From Streptosporangium pseudovulgare (lineage in GTDB: Bacteria > Actinomycetota > Actinomycetes > Streptosporangiales > Streptosporangiaceae): a stretch of 64,000 nt of DNA. The notes beneath the pieces were generated by a model that was not told the origin of the DNA, made no database searches, and saw only the letters and a program-made list of their open reading frames with translations. This document shows, one piece after another, positions 46,335 to 54,406 of this stretch. Positions within the stretch are counted from its first letter, which is position 1. Each line of letters opens with the position of its first letter. Both the position numbers and the translations under genes were made by a program. The stretch is taken from positions 717,363 to 781,362 of the forward strand of contig NZ_BMQJ01000002.1 in assembly GCF_014648055.1 (NCBI RefSeq), read 5' to 3'.

Positions 46335-48107
46335 ATGCGCGTGTATCTCGGCCTGGCGGCCAGACACCCGGGGGCGGTGATCCCGGAGGAGACGCTGCAC
46401 ACCGTGCGGAACGCGATCGACGCCGCGTTCCCCGTCCCCCCCGAGGTCATCAGGTCCCGGGAGTGGCACCGTCCCGGCGTCTCGATGTTCGCCTGGACCA
46501 ACGAGCCCGACGACTCCCGCAAGCCGCCCCTGCTGGTGACCGGGCCGGACCGGGTGACCGGGGTGAACGGCTACCTCGCCGCACCCGGCGAGGTGGACCG
46601 GCTGGCGGGCGCGGCGGATCTGGACACTCAGGCGGTGAGCGGGTGCTTCGCGGTGTTCCGGGCGACCACGGCGGAGCTGTCGGCCGCCACGGCGATCCAC
46701 CGCGCCAGCCCCGTCTACTACGCGGAGACCCCCGACCTGCACATCGTCGGCAGCCGGGCGCTGCTGGTCCACCTCGCCGCCACGGGCGAGCGGATCGAGT
46801 GGGACGTCCTCGCGCTGCAGTCGATGGTGCGCCAGGGCTACTTCCTGTCCGACGAGACCCCCTACCGGGGGGTGAGCGCGCTGCCCCCGGCCTCGGTCGT
46901 CACCGTCGCGGGCGGGCGCCGTACGATCACCGAGAACCCGCTGCCCACCGCCGGGCCCGCGCCCACCTCGCGCAGGCAGAAGAAGGCGCTGGTGGAGGAG
47001 CTGGCCGACGCCCTGCTCGCGACCGTGGAGCCGCTGCGCGCGGCCGGAGAGCCGGTGAACCTGGCTCTGACCGGTGGCCGCGACAGCCGCCTGGTCGCGG
47101 CGGTGCTGCACGCGGCCGGCATCCCGCTGCGCGCCACCACCAACGGCCTGGACACCCACCCCGACGTGGTCATCGCCGGGCGGATCGCCCACGCGCTCGG
47201 CATCGAGCACACGGTGATCCCCCCGGTCCGCGCGGAGAAGAAGGACGCCATCGTCGTCGAGCACCCGCTGGCGCGGACGTACGAGACACTGCGGGCGTGC
47301 GAGGGCATGACGTCGGCCTACGAGTCGATCGTCGGCTACCTGCCCTACAACGCCAAACCCACCATGTCGGGGCAGAGCGGGGAGATCCTGCGGGCGGGCG
47401 GGTTCCTGCTGCTGCAGTCCGACCTGAGCGCCGAGGCGCTCCGCCGCCGGATCGACACGACGTTCCTGCGGGAGAAGGCGCTGTTCCGCGGGGAGGCCAA
47501 CGAGCACGCCCGCGAGCTGGCCCGCCCCTGGCAGGAGCGGCCGGCCCTGGAGGCGCTCGACCACATGTACATCGCCTACAAGGTCGGCCGCTGGCAGGCC
47601 GGGGCCCGCGCCGGGGCCCACCGCCGGGGCGACCCCGTCTGGCCGTTCCTCGACAACCGGGTGGTGCGGGCGGCGCTGGGCCTGGACCAGCTCTGGCGGC
47701 TGTCGGAGGAGGTCATCTACGAGCTCATCGGCCGGCTCGCGCCACCGCTCAGGCACGTCCCGATCGAGGGCAAGCCGTGGCGGTTCACCGCCGGGAGGCG
47801 CTACTACCCCTGGCAGCGCAGGCCGCAGACGCTGTCGGCGCCGAAGACCGGCGGCGGCGGGTGGAACTGGCGGACGAGCCCCGGGGAGGAGCTGACCGGC
47901 CTGCTGCGCGACCACGTGCTCGGCCACCTCGACCTGCTGGCGCCGATCGTGAGCCCCGACGCGGTCCGCGCGCTGTTCGACGGGCCGGCGCTGAAGAAGC
48001 CCACCCAGGTCTGGCACCTCTACACCGTGGCCACGATGCTGTCCGGCGCCTACCCCGGCAAGGCCCCCGAGGGTCTGGAGCCGGTCACCATCCCGATTCC
48101 GTCCTGA
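46335..48107 (+). CDS. Asparagine-synthase-like ATP-PPi amidoligase without glutaminase cysteine
   Basis: Predicted at 590 residues. The C-terminal two-thirds match the synthetase domain of asparagine synthetase B and its relatives: the PP-loop LALTGGRDSRL (residues 246-251 for TGGRDS), ATTNGLDTHPDVVIAGRIAH, and GQSGEILRAGG. The N-terminal 220 residues look like the class II amidotransferase fold (YYAETPDLHIVGSRALLVHL) but begin MRVYLG, so the nucleophilic Cys2 is absent and glutamine cannot be used as in AsnB. Beta-lactam synthetases and lasso-peptide cyclases share this loss. No peptide precursor or protease gene adjoins it, so the substrate is unknown. Probably leaderless. Confidence 0.85.
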   Translation: MRVYLGLAARHPGAVIPEETLHTVRNAIDAAFPVPPEVIRSREWHRPGVSMFAWTNEPDDSRKPPLLVTGPDRVTGVNGYLAAPGEVDRLAGAADLDTQAVSGCFAVFRATTAELSAATAIHRASPVYYAETPDLHIVGSRALLVHLAATGERIEWDVLALQSMVRQGYFLSDETPYRGVSALPPASVVTVAGGRRTITENPLPTAGPAPTSRRQKKALVEELADALLATVEPLRAAGEPVNLALTGGRDSRLVAAVLHAAGIPLRATTNGLDTHPDVVIAGRIAHALGIEHTVIPPVRAEKKDAIVVEHPLARTYETLRACEGMTSAYESIVGYLPYNAKPTMSGQSGEILRAGGFLLLQSDLSAEALRRRIDTTFLREKALFRGEANEHARELARPWQERPALEALDHMYIAYKVGRWQAGARAGAHRRGDPVWPFLDNRVVRAALGLDQLWRLSEEVIYELIGRLAPPLRHVPIEGKPWRFTAGRRYYPWQRRPQTLSAPKTGGGGWNWRTSPGEELTGLLRDHVLGHLDLLAPIVSPDAVRALFDGPALKKPTQVWHLYTVATMLSGAYPGKAPEGLEPVTIPIPS

Positions 48108-48155
48108 GTCCCCGCCGGGGCGCGTCCGGCCGGCCGCGACGCCCCCGGCCCGCCA

Positions 48156-48197
48156 CCTTGAGCCGGACGCCTTGAACCGGACGCCTTGAACCGGCCG
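48156..48197. repeat. 14 bp tandem repeat, 3 copies
   Basis: CCTTGAGCCGGACG, CCTTGAACCGGACG and CCTTGAACCGGCCG run head to tail from 48156 after the asparagine-synthase-like gene. The remaining 48198-48400 holds the AT-rich promoter zone of the SBP56 gene (GTTTTCCCACTTTATTGG, TATCTA at 48375-48380). Confidence 0.8.
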
Positions 48198-48400
48198 GCG
48201 CTCGGGGATCCGGCGGCCCGCCCCCCGGCACGCCCTCCACCGGGGCCGCCGGGATCTCGTCATGCTCGGTACGGCGGCACGAAGCCGGCCCGGCGCGCCA
48301 CCCGCGAGTCCACCGGAGCGGTTACCTAAAATCACCTCTGGACAGCGAAGAGTTTTCCCACTTTATTGGTAGGGTATCTATCTCGGCTCAGGAGTCCGCG

Positions 48401-49786
48401 ATGGCACTCATCCAGCCCGATCCCACCTTCTATCCGTCCGCCCGCGAGGCCATGCTCGCGCCCCGGGAGGAACTCGCCTACGTCGCCCTGCTCGACGCCG
48501 CGGGCGGCGGGCGTCCCGACGCGATCGCCACCGTCGATCTGTCCGACGGGTCGATCGCCGCCACACTCGACATGCCGGTCCCCGGCGACGAACTCCACCA
48601 CTTCGGCTGGAACGTGTGCAGCGCGGCCCTGTGCCCGTACGCGCCGCACCCGCACGTCGAGCGGCGCTACCTCGTCGTGCCGGGGCTGCGTTCCAGCAGG
48701 ATCCACATCCTCGACGTCAAGGACGACCCGAAGCGCCCCCGGATCGTCAAGACGATCAAGCCGGAGACGCTCTTCGCCAGAACGGGCTACAGCCGCCCGC
48801 ACACCGTCCACTGCGGCACCGACGCGATCTACGTCAGCGCCCTCGGCGACGTGAACGGCGACGCCCCCGGAGGGGTCTTCACCCTCGACCACGACACCTT
48901 CGAGCCCAAGGGCCGCTGGGAGGTCGACCGCGGGCCGCAGGAGCTGCACTACGACTTCTGGTGGCACCTGGGCCATGACACGATGATCACCAGCGAGTGG
49001 GCGACGCCCAACCAGATCGAGCCGGGACCGTCGCTGGAGATGCTGGCCGGCCGTCGGTACGGTCACCGGCTGCACGTCTGGGACCTGGTCAAGCGCCGGC
49101 ACCTGCAGGAGATCGACCTGGGCGACGAGCACCAGATGGCCCTGGAGCTGCGTCCCTCCCACGACCCGACGAAGACCCACGGCTTCGTCAACACGGTGAT
49201 CAACGTCGAGGACCTGTCGGCGGCCGTCTTCACCTGGTACCTGGAGGACGACGTCTGGAAGGCCCGCAAGACCATCACGATCCCGGCCGAACCGGCGCCC
49301 GCCGAGGCGCTCCCGGAGCCGCTCCGGCAGTTCGGCGCGGTCCCGCCGCTGGCCACCGACATCTCGCTGTCCCTCGACGACCGGTTCCTGCTGATCTCCT
49401 GCTGGGGCACGGGCGAACTGCGGGCCTACGACGTCTCCGACCCGTTCGCGCCACGACAGACCGGCTCGGTGCGGCTCGGCGGCATCGCCCGGCGCGCCGC
49501 CCACCCCGCCGCCCCCGGCCGATCGCTGAACGGCGGCCCGCAGATGGTCGAGACCAGCAGGGACGGCCGGCGGGTGTACTTCACCAACTCCCTCTACCGC
49601 TCCTGGGACGACGTCTTCTACCCCGACGGCGTCTCCAGCTGGATGGTCAGGGTGGACGTCGGCGAGGACGGCTCGCTCTCCCTCGACGAGTCCTTCTTCG
49701 TCGACTTCGCCGCCGACGGCCGGCGCGCCCACCAGATCCGGCTGCAGGGCGGCGACTCCTCCTCCGACTCCTACTGCTTCCCCTGA
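48401..49786 (+). CDS. SBP56 / methanethiol-oxidase family protein
   Basis: A 461-residue beta-propeller protein related to human selenium-binding protein 1. Conserved His-containing segments are visible: GDELHHFGWNVCSAAL near residue 63, SRPHTVHCGTDAIYVSALGD, QELHYDFWWHLGHDTMITSE and DISLSLDDRFLLISCWGTGE. Bacterial and human members oxidise methanethiol to formaldehyde, sulfide and hydrogen peroxide and need copper; His clusters here fit metal binding. There is no signal peptide. Start ATG 48401 after CAGGAG. The next gene, 104 bp on, is a small membrane protein that may be its partner. Confidence 0.9.
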   Translation: MALIQPDPTFYPSAREAMLAPREELAYVALLDAAGGGRPDAIATVDLSDGSIAATLDMPVPGDELHHFGWNVCSAALCPYAPHPHVERRYLVVPGLRSSRIHILDVKDDPKRPRIVKTIKPETLFARTGYSRPHTVHCGTDAIYVSALGDVNGDAPGGVFTLDHDTFEPKGRWEVDRGPQELHYDFWWHLGHDTMITSEWATPNQIEPGPSLEMLAGRRYGHRLHVWDLVKRRHLQEIDLGDEHQMALELRPSHDPTKTHGFVNTVINVEDLSAAVFTWYLEDDVWKARKTITIPAEPAPAEALPEPLRQFGAVPPLATDISLSLDDRFLLISCWGTGELRAYDVSDPFAPRQTGSVRLGGIARRAAHPAAPGRSLNGGPQMVETSRDGRRVYFTNSLYRSWDDVFYPDGVSSWMVRVDVGEDGSLSLDESFFVDFAADGRRAHQIRLQGGDSSSDSYCFP

Positions 49787-49889
49787 AAGGAGCCGCGGTC
49801 ACCGAAGGAGACGGAGCGGACACGGCCGACGCCGCGGTCATCGAGCCGGACCCGCGGACCACGGTCATCGAAGGGGGTGGGACGGGCCC

Positions 49890-50489
49890 ATGGACCTGAC
49901 GTCCCTGTTCATCCTGGCCGGGCTCGGCGCCTTCCACGGCCTGAACCCGGCGATGGGCTGGCTGTTCGCGGTCGCCCTCGGCCTGCAGGAACGCTCGCGG
50001 GCGGCGGTGCTGCGGGCGCTGCCGCCCATCGTGCTCGGCCACGCCGGCTCGGTGCTGGCCACGCTGGCGCTGGTGTCGGCGGCCCGGCTGGCGGCCCCGC
50101 CCCGGATCGTCACGTACGGCGTCGCGGCGCTGGTGGCCGGGTTCGGCGTCTGGCGGCTGCTGCGGCGCCACCGCCACCGGCGGACGGGCATGCGGGTCAA
50201 CGCCTGGCAGCTCGCCGGGTGGTCGTTCCTGATGTCCACCGCCCACGGCGCGGGCCTGATGGTCGTCCCCGTCACGCTGCACGAGGGCGACGGGGCCGCC
50301 GCGCTGGCCTCGCAGAGCCTGGTCGCCACGGCGACCCACGCGCTGGCCATGCTGGCCACGACCGCCGTCGTGGCACTGGTCGTCTACGACCGGCTGGGGG
50401 TGGCGGTGCTGCGCAGGGCGTGGTTCAACCTCGACCTCGCCTGGGCCGTCGCCCTCATCGGCGCCGGCGCCTTCGTGGCGCTGTCCTGA
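49890..50489 (+). CDS. Small integral membrane protein with HG-NP and TAHG motifs
   Basis: A 199-residue protein with about six membrane segments. It opens with LAGLGAFHGLNPAMGWLFAV and later has PIVLGHAGSV and FLMSTAHGAGLMVVPVT. His-containing motifs inside membrane helices recall metal transporters (NicO/HupE-like families), but I cannot assign it. It lies directly after the SBP56 gene on the same strand, so a role with the copper-dependent oxidase, such as metal or sulfur traffic, is an inference. Start ATG 49890 after a run of GGGGGTGGG. Confidence 0.75.
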   Translation: MDLTSLFILAGLGAFHGLNPAMGWLFAVALGLQERSRAAVLRALPPIVLGHAGSVLATLALVSAARLAAPPRIVTYGVAALVAGFGVWRLLRRHRHRRTGMRVNAWQLAGWSFLMSTAHGAGLMVVPVTLHEGDGAAALASQSLVATATHALAMLATTAVVALVVYDRLGVAVLRRAWFNLDLAWAVALIGAGAFVALS

Positions 50490-50650
50490 GCGGACGCCCT
50501 CGCCGCCGGAGCCCGCCGAAGCCCGCCGCGGCCCGCCGCGGACCGGCCCGTGACCGGCACCGGCCGGGCCGTACCCGTGCGCGGCCGGTGCCCCCAGGCC
50601 CGCCTGGGCGCGGAGAGCGCCGGCTCCGGCCAGTGGAGGCAGGGCGGCCG

Positions 50651-51628
50651 TCAGCTCCGGCCGTCGGCCCGGCCGTCCGGGTGCTCGCGGTCGCCGGGAT
50701 GCTCCACGGTCCGGTCGTCCTCCTCGGGCGCGGCGACGGGGACGCGGACGGTGATGCCGCCGGGCACGACCTTGGCCTTCAGCTCGGTGACGGTGCCCTT
50801 GGCGCCCCCGTCCAGCTCGTACGGCATCGGCGCGGCGAGCTTGACCTTGATCTTGCGCGCCCGGGTCATCCGGACGAAGGGGGACTCGTCGGACCGCCCG
50901 GCGCTCATCCGGCCGAGTACCCGCGCCCACTGGATGGGGCCGCTGGCCGTGGTGATGCCGATCTCCAGCCATCCGTCGTCGGGCTGCGCGTCGTCGAACG
51001 CCTCGATGCCCCCGGTGATGGTGCCGACGTTGCCCAGCAGCAGGCAGCTCGCCTCCCCCTCGAACCAGGTGGTCTTGTCGAGCTTGACCTCCATGTGCAC
51101 GAGCTCGCCGCGGACGTGCCGCAGGCCGGTCCAGAAGTAGGCCGCCCGGCCCAGCCGGTCCTTCAGCCCCCGGTCGGCGTCTTTGATCATCTCGGCGTCG
51201 AAACCGAGGCCGGCCATGACGGCGAAGTGCTCCCCGTTGACCTTGCCCAGGTCCAGCTTGCGGCTCTCCCCGTGGAAGGCGATCCGCACCGCCTCGGGGA
51301 GGTCCTCGGGGATGCCGAGGTTGCGCGCGAAGAGGTTGGCCGTACCCGCCGGGATGATCGCCATGGTGACGCCGGAACCGGCGAGCACGTCCACGCAGCG
51401 CTGCACCATGCCGTCACCGCCCCACACGACCACCAGGTCCGCGCCCTCCTTGAGCACCTTGCGCACCTGCTTGGGCGCCTTCTTGCTCTTGGGCACCTCG
51501 TGCCAGAGCAGGTCCTCGACGCCCTCCTCCGCGAGAAGCCTGCGCAGCTCGTCCAGCCCGCCGCCGATCGTCTTCCGCTGGTGGGCGATCACCGCGACCG
51601 TGCCGACCTTCCGCTCCTGCCGCAGCAT
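50651..51628 (-). CDS. Diacylglycerol kinase-like lipid kinase (YegS/DgkB family)
   Basis: A 325-residue protein. VVVWGGDGMVQRCVDVLAG holds the GGDG nucleotide motif; TMAIIPAGTANLFARNLGIP and the later GIEAFDDAQPDDGWLEIGI block are typical of the diacylglycerol kinase catalytic domain. By family it phosphorylates diacylglycerol or a related lipid at the inner face of the membrane. The C-terminal 25 residues are charged and low-complexity. Start ATG 51628 with GGAGG at good spacing. Confidence 0.9.
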   Translation of the reverse strand: MLRQERKVGTVAVIAHQRKTIGGGLDELRRLLAEEGVEDLLWHEVPKSKKAPKQVRKVLKEGADLVVVWGGDGMVQRCVDVLAGSGVTMAIIPAGTANLFARNLGIPEDLPEAVRIAFHGESRKLDLGKVNGEHFAVMAGLGFDAEMIKDADRGLKDRLGRAAYFWTGLRHVRGELVHMEVKLDKTTWFEGEASCLLLGNVGTITGGIEAFDDAQPDDGWLEIGITTASGPIQWARVLGRMSAGRSDESPFVRMTRARKIKVKLAAPMPYELDGGAKGTVTELKAKVVPGGITVRVPVAAPEEDDRTVEHPGDREHPDGRADGRS

Positions 51629-51753
51629 GGGAACCTCCGTAACACCACGTCGATCCCGCCGATCGACCCAGCGGACGGCTTCCCTCCCCGGCAACCGGCA
51701 AACGCCGCCGGCCTCCCCTCCCCCGTCCGGCGGCCGCCTGCGGCACGAGCGGT

Positions 51754-52197
51754 CTAGGGGGCGCCGAGCAGCCGTTCCTCGGCGGCGATCCTGGCGTCGT
51801 AGGCGGAGCGCGCCACGGCGATGTGGTTCTGGTGCTCCTCGGTCCAGACGACCAGCGACTTGATCACCTCGTGCAGCGTCGCGCCGAGCGGGGTGAGCGC
51901 GTAGTCGACGCGCGGCGGCACCACGGGATGGACGGTGCGCTCCACGAGGCCGTCGCGCTCCAGATGGCGCAGCGTCACCGTCAGCATGCGCTGGCTCACA
52001 CCGTCGATCTCGCGGCGGAGCTCGGTGAAGCGCATGGTCCTGCGTTCCAGGAGAGCGATGACGAGCAGCGACCACTTGTCGGCGATCCTGTCGAGGATCT
52101 GCCGGACCTCGCAGTCAGCCCGCGTGTCCCACTGCCACACGTCGTCGTCCATGGTTCCGCAGCAGTAACCCGGTGCCTTTGAAGTGCCGTCTTCCAT
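51754..52197 (-). CDS. HxlR-family transcriptional regulator
   Basis: A 147-residue winged-helix regulator. DCEVRQILDRIADKWSLLVI carries the Cys found at the start of the domain in redox or aldehyde sensing HxlR proteins; RFTELRREIDGVSQRMLTVT is the recognition region, and LTPLGATLHEVIKSLVVW the dimer helix. It is divergent from an MFS exporter gene with 76 bp between starts, the usual layout for a regulator and its target. Start ATG 52197 follows GGGGAAG; ATG 52152 is a shorter option. Confidence 0.92.
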   Translation of the reverse strand: MEDGTSKAPGYCCGTMDDDVWQWDTRADCEVRQILDRIADKWSLLVIALLERRTMRFTELRREIDGVSQRMLTVTLRHLERDGLVERTVHPVVPPRVDYALTPLGATLHEVIKSLVVWTEEHQNHIAVARSAYDARIAAEERLLGAP

Positions 52198-52273
52198 GCT
52201 TCCCCATGGTCACGCATGATGCTTTCGGTTACAAGAAGGAACCGACTCACTTTTCCTCACCCAGGGATTCGCC

Positions 52274-53659
52274 ATGTCTGCAATCGTCCAATCACCTCCG
52301 CTCGGGCGGATGACGCCGCGCGCGTGGGGCATGCTCCTCGTCCTGTGCGGCGCGATCTTCCTTGAGGGCGTCAACGTCGCCATGCTCAACGTCGCCCTGC
52401 CCGCGATCAGGGCCGACCTCGGCCTGTCCACCGGCGAGCTGCAGTGGGTGATGAGCGCCTACGTGCTCGGCTACGGAGGGTTCATGCTGCTGGGCGGCAG
52501 GGCCGCGGACCTGTTCGGGCGACGCTCCATGTTCCTGTCCTGGCTCGCGGTCTTCATGGTGGTGTCCGCGCTCGGCGGCCTGGCGAGCGAGGGATGGACG
52601 CTCATCGCGGCGCGGTTCCTCGCGGGGGTCGCGGCGGCGGTCATGACGCCCGCCGGCCTGTCGATCATCACGACCGGCTTCGAGGAGGGCAGGCAACGCA
52701 ACCAGGCGCTTCTGGTCTACTCGGGCACCGCGGCCGGCGGGTTCTCGCTGGGGCTGGTGCTCGGCGGCCTGCTCGCCGAGGCCGACTGGCGGTGGGTGCT
52801 GTTCACGCCCGCCCTCCTCTCGCTGGTCATCCTGGTGGCGGCGGTGCCGCTGATTCCGAGGCCCGAGCGGCGGCGGCCCGCGGGGCGGCGGGTGGACCTG
52901 GCGGGCGCGGTCACGGTCACCGGTGCCATCATGCTGCTGGTCGGCGGCATCGAGCGCGCCACCCACGTGGGTCCCGGCGTGACGGCGGCGACGATCGCCG
53001 CGGCGCTGGCGCTGTTCGCCGCCTTCGTGGTGATCGAGCGCAGGTCACCCCATCCCCTGGTACGGCTCGGCATCCTCCGCTCGGGGCCGCTGCTGCGCGC
53101 CAACGTGATGGGGCTGCTCTTCTCGGCCGGGTTCTTCGGCTTCCAGTTCGTCGCGGTGCTCTACCTGCAGGAACTACGCGGCTGGACCTCGCTGGAGACG
53201 AGCCTGGCCATGCTCGCGATCGGCGCCGACGCGATCCTCGCGCCGACTTTGACCCCCAGGCTGGTCAATCGCTTCGGCAACGCCAGGGTCATCCTGTACG
53301 GCCTGCTCCTGGCCACCCTGTCGTACGCGCTGTTCCTGCCCGTCGGCATGGACTGGACCTACGCCGCCATGTTCCCCACGATGATCATCCTCGGGGTGGC
53401 GTTCGCCCTCGCCTACGGCCCGCTGACGATCGTCGCCACCGACGGCGTCGACGAGAGCGAGCAGGGGCTCGCGGGCGGGCTCCTCTACACCTCCTTCCAG
53501 TTCGGCGCCGCGCTCGGCCTGGCCGCCACCACCGCCGTCATCTCCACCTCGCAGAACCTCGCCGGCGGCTACCGGCCGGCCCTCGTCGTGCCGCTCGTCG
53601 CGGCGGTCCTGGCCGCGGCGGTCAGCGCCTTCGGGCTCAGGAAGGGACGCACCCGATGA
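52274..53659 (+). CDS. MFS drug-type exporter (DHA2/EmrB-like)
   Basis: A 461-residue transporter with 12-14 membrane segments. The DHA signature is clear: VAMLNVALPAIRADLGLSTG in helix 1, WVMSAYVLGYGGFMLLGGRA in helix 2, and the loop GRAADLFGRRSMF, then FLAGVAAAVMTPAGLSII. It probably exports a drug or metabolite by proton antiport. It is divergent from the HxlR regulator, and its last codons overlap the following PNPOx-like gene (ATGA). Confidence 0.93.
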   Translation: MSAIVQSPPLGRMTPRAWGMLLVLCGAIFLEGVNVAMLNVALPAIRADLGLSTGELQWVMSAYVLGYGGFMLLGGRAADLFGRRSMFLSWLAVFMVVSALGGLASEGWTLIAARFLAGVAAAVMTPAGLSIITTGFEEGRQRNQALLVYSGTAAGGFSLGLVLGGLLAEADWRWVLFTPALLSLVILVAAVPLIPRPERRRPAGRRVDLAGAVTVTGAIMLLVGGIERATHVGPGVTAATIAAALALFAAFVVIERRSPHPLVRLGILRSGPLLRANVMGLLFSAGFFGFQFVAVLYLQELRGWTSLETSLAMLAIGADAILAPTLTPRLVNRFGNARVILYGLLLATLSYALFLPVGMDWTYAAMFPTMIILGVAFALAYGPLTIVATDGVDESEQGLAGGLLYTSFQFGAALGLAATTAVISTSQNLAGGYRPALVVPLVAAVLAAAVSAFGLRKGRTR

Positions 53660-54135
53660 CCACCGTCTTCGCCGACATCGAGCAGGAGTTCAACGCCTTC
53701 GTCGGCTCGATCGTCTACTCCACCATGGTCACCGTCGACGCCGCCGGCCGGCCGCGCACCCGCGTGCTCATCCCCGTCTGGGAGAACGCCGACGGTGAGC
53801 CCCTGGGCTGGCTGGCCACCTACAGGACGCCCGTCAAGGCAGCCCATCTGGCGGGGAACCCGAATACGAGCTTCTCCTACTGGTCGCCCGGCAACGACTC
53901 CGTCGCCGTCGACGCGGTCGCCGGCTGGGTCGACGACCTGGAGGCCAGGCGGCACGTGTGGGACCTGTACCGCAGGACCAGCCCGAGGGGGGCCGGGTAC
54001 GACCCCGGGAACTTCTGGCGCTCGCCGTCCGACCCGAAGCTGCACGTCCTGCGGCTGGAGCCGTACCGGATCCAGGTCATCCGCGGGATGGACCTGCGCG
54101 GCAGGATCTGGCGGAAGCCCCCCGTGCTCACTTGA
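53656..54135 (+). CDS. Pyridoxamine-5'-phosphate-oxidase-like flavin/F420 protein
   Basis: A 159-residue split-barrel protein. The strands STMVTVDAAGRPRTRVLIPV and GWLATYRTPVKAAHLAGNPN, then TSFSYWSP, are typical of the PNPOx-like superfamily, which binds FMN, F420 or heme. The C-terminal KLHVLRLEPYRIQVIRG strand closes the barrel. The ATG at 53656 overlaps the stop of the MFS exporter gene, so the two are coupled; both are probably induced under HxlR control. Substrate unknown. Confidence 0.85.
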   Translation: MTTVFADIEQEFNAFVGSIVYSTMVTVDAAGRPRTRVLIPVWENADGEPLGWLATYRTPVKAAHLAGNPNTSFSYWSPGNDSVAVDAVAGWVDDLEARRHVWDLYRRTSPRGAGYDPGNFWRSPSDPKLHVLRLEPYRIQVIRGMDLRGRIWRKPPVLT

Positions 54136-54315
54136 GGGGACGCCGGACCCCGGGGGCCATGGGGCCGACGGCCACGCCGGCCCGGAGAACGACGAGGTCC
54201 CGCCCGATCAGGCGGATCGGGTCGAGGCGGCGCAAGAACCCAGGAATCCGCCTCCGCAGGCCCAGGGGGCACACCACTCGCGTGCGGCGAGTCCCAGCAG
54301 GGACCGGATGATTCC

Positions 54316-54368
54316 CAAGCGGCCCAAGTGAATCACAAGCGGTCCAAGCGAATCACAAGCGGTGATCA
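54316..54368. repeat. 20 bp direct repeat upstream of the secreted repeat protein
   Basis: CAAGCGGCCCAAGTGAATCA (54316-54335), CAAGCGGTCCAAGCGAATCA (54336-54355) and a partial third copy CAAGCGGTGATCA (54356-54368). It lies 40-90 bp before the start codon, where repeated regulator-binding sites would be expected. Confidence 0.7.
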
Positions 54369-54406
54369 CGACCATGGTCTCTTCGCATGTGAAGAAAGGG
54401 ATCCCC

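Noticed and set aside
44808-48107. A 1,099-residue plus-strand ORF covering the VWA lipoprotein region and the asparagine-synthase-like gene.
   Set aside because: The first 509 codons are the antisense shadow of the minus-strand VWA lipoprotein and a tandem repeat; only the part from 46335 has protein character.
46335-49786. Lasso-peptide or beta-lactam biosynthetic cluster around the asparagine-synthase homologue.
   Set aside because: No precursor peptide, transglutaminase-like protease, thiamine-dependent or oxygenase partner was found on either side; neighbours are a lipoprotein and SBP56.
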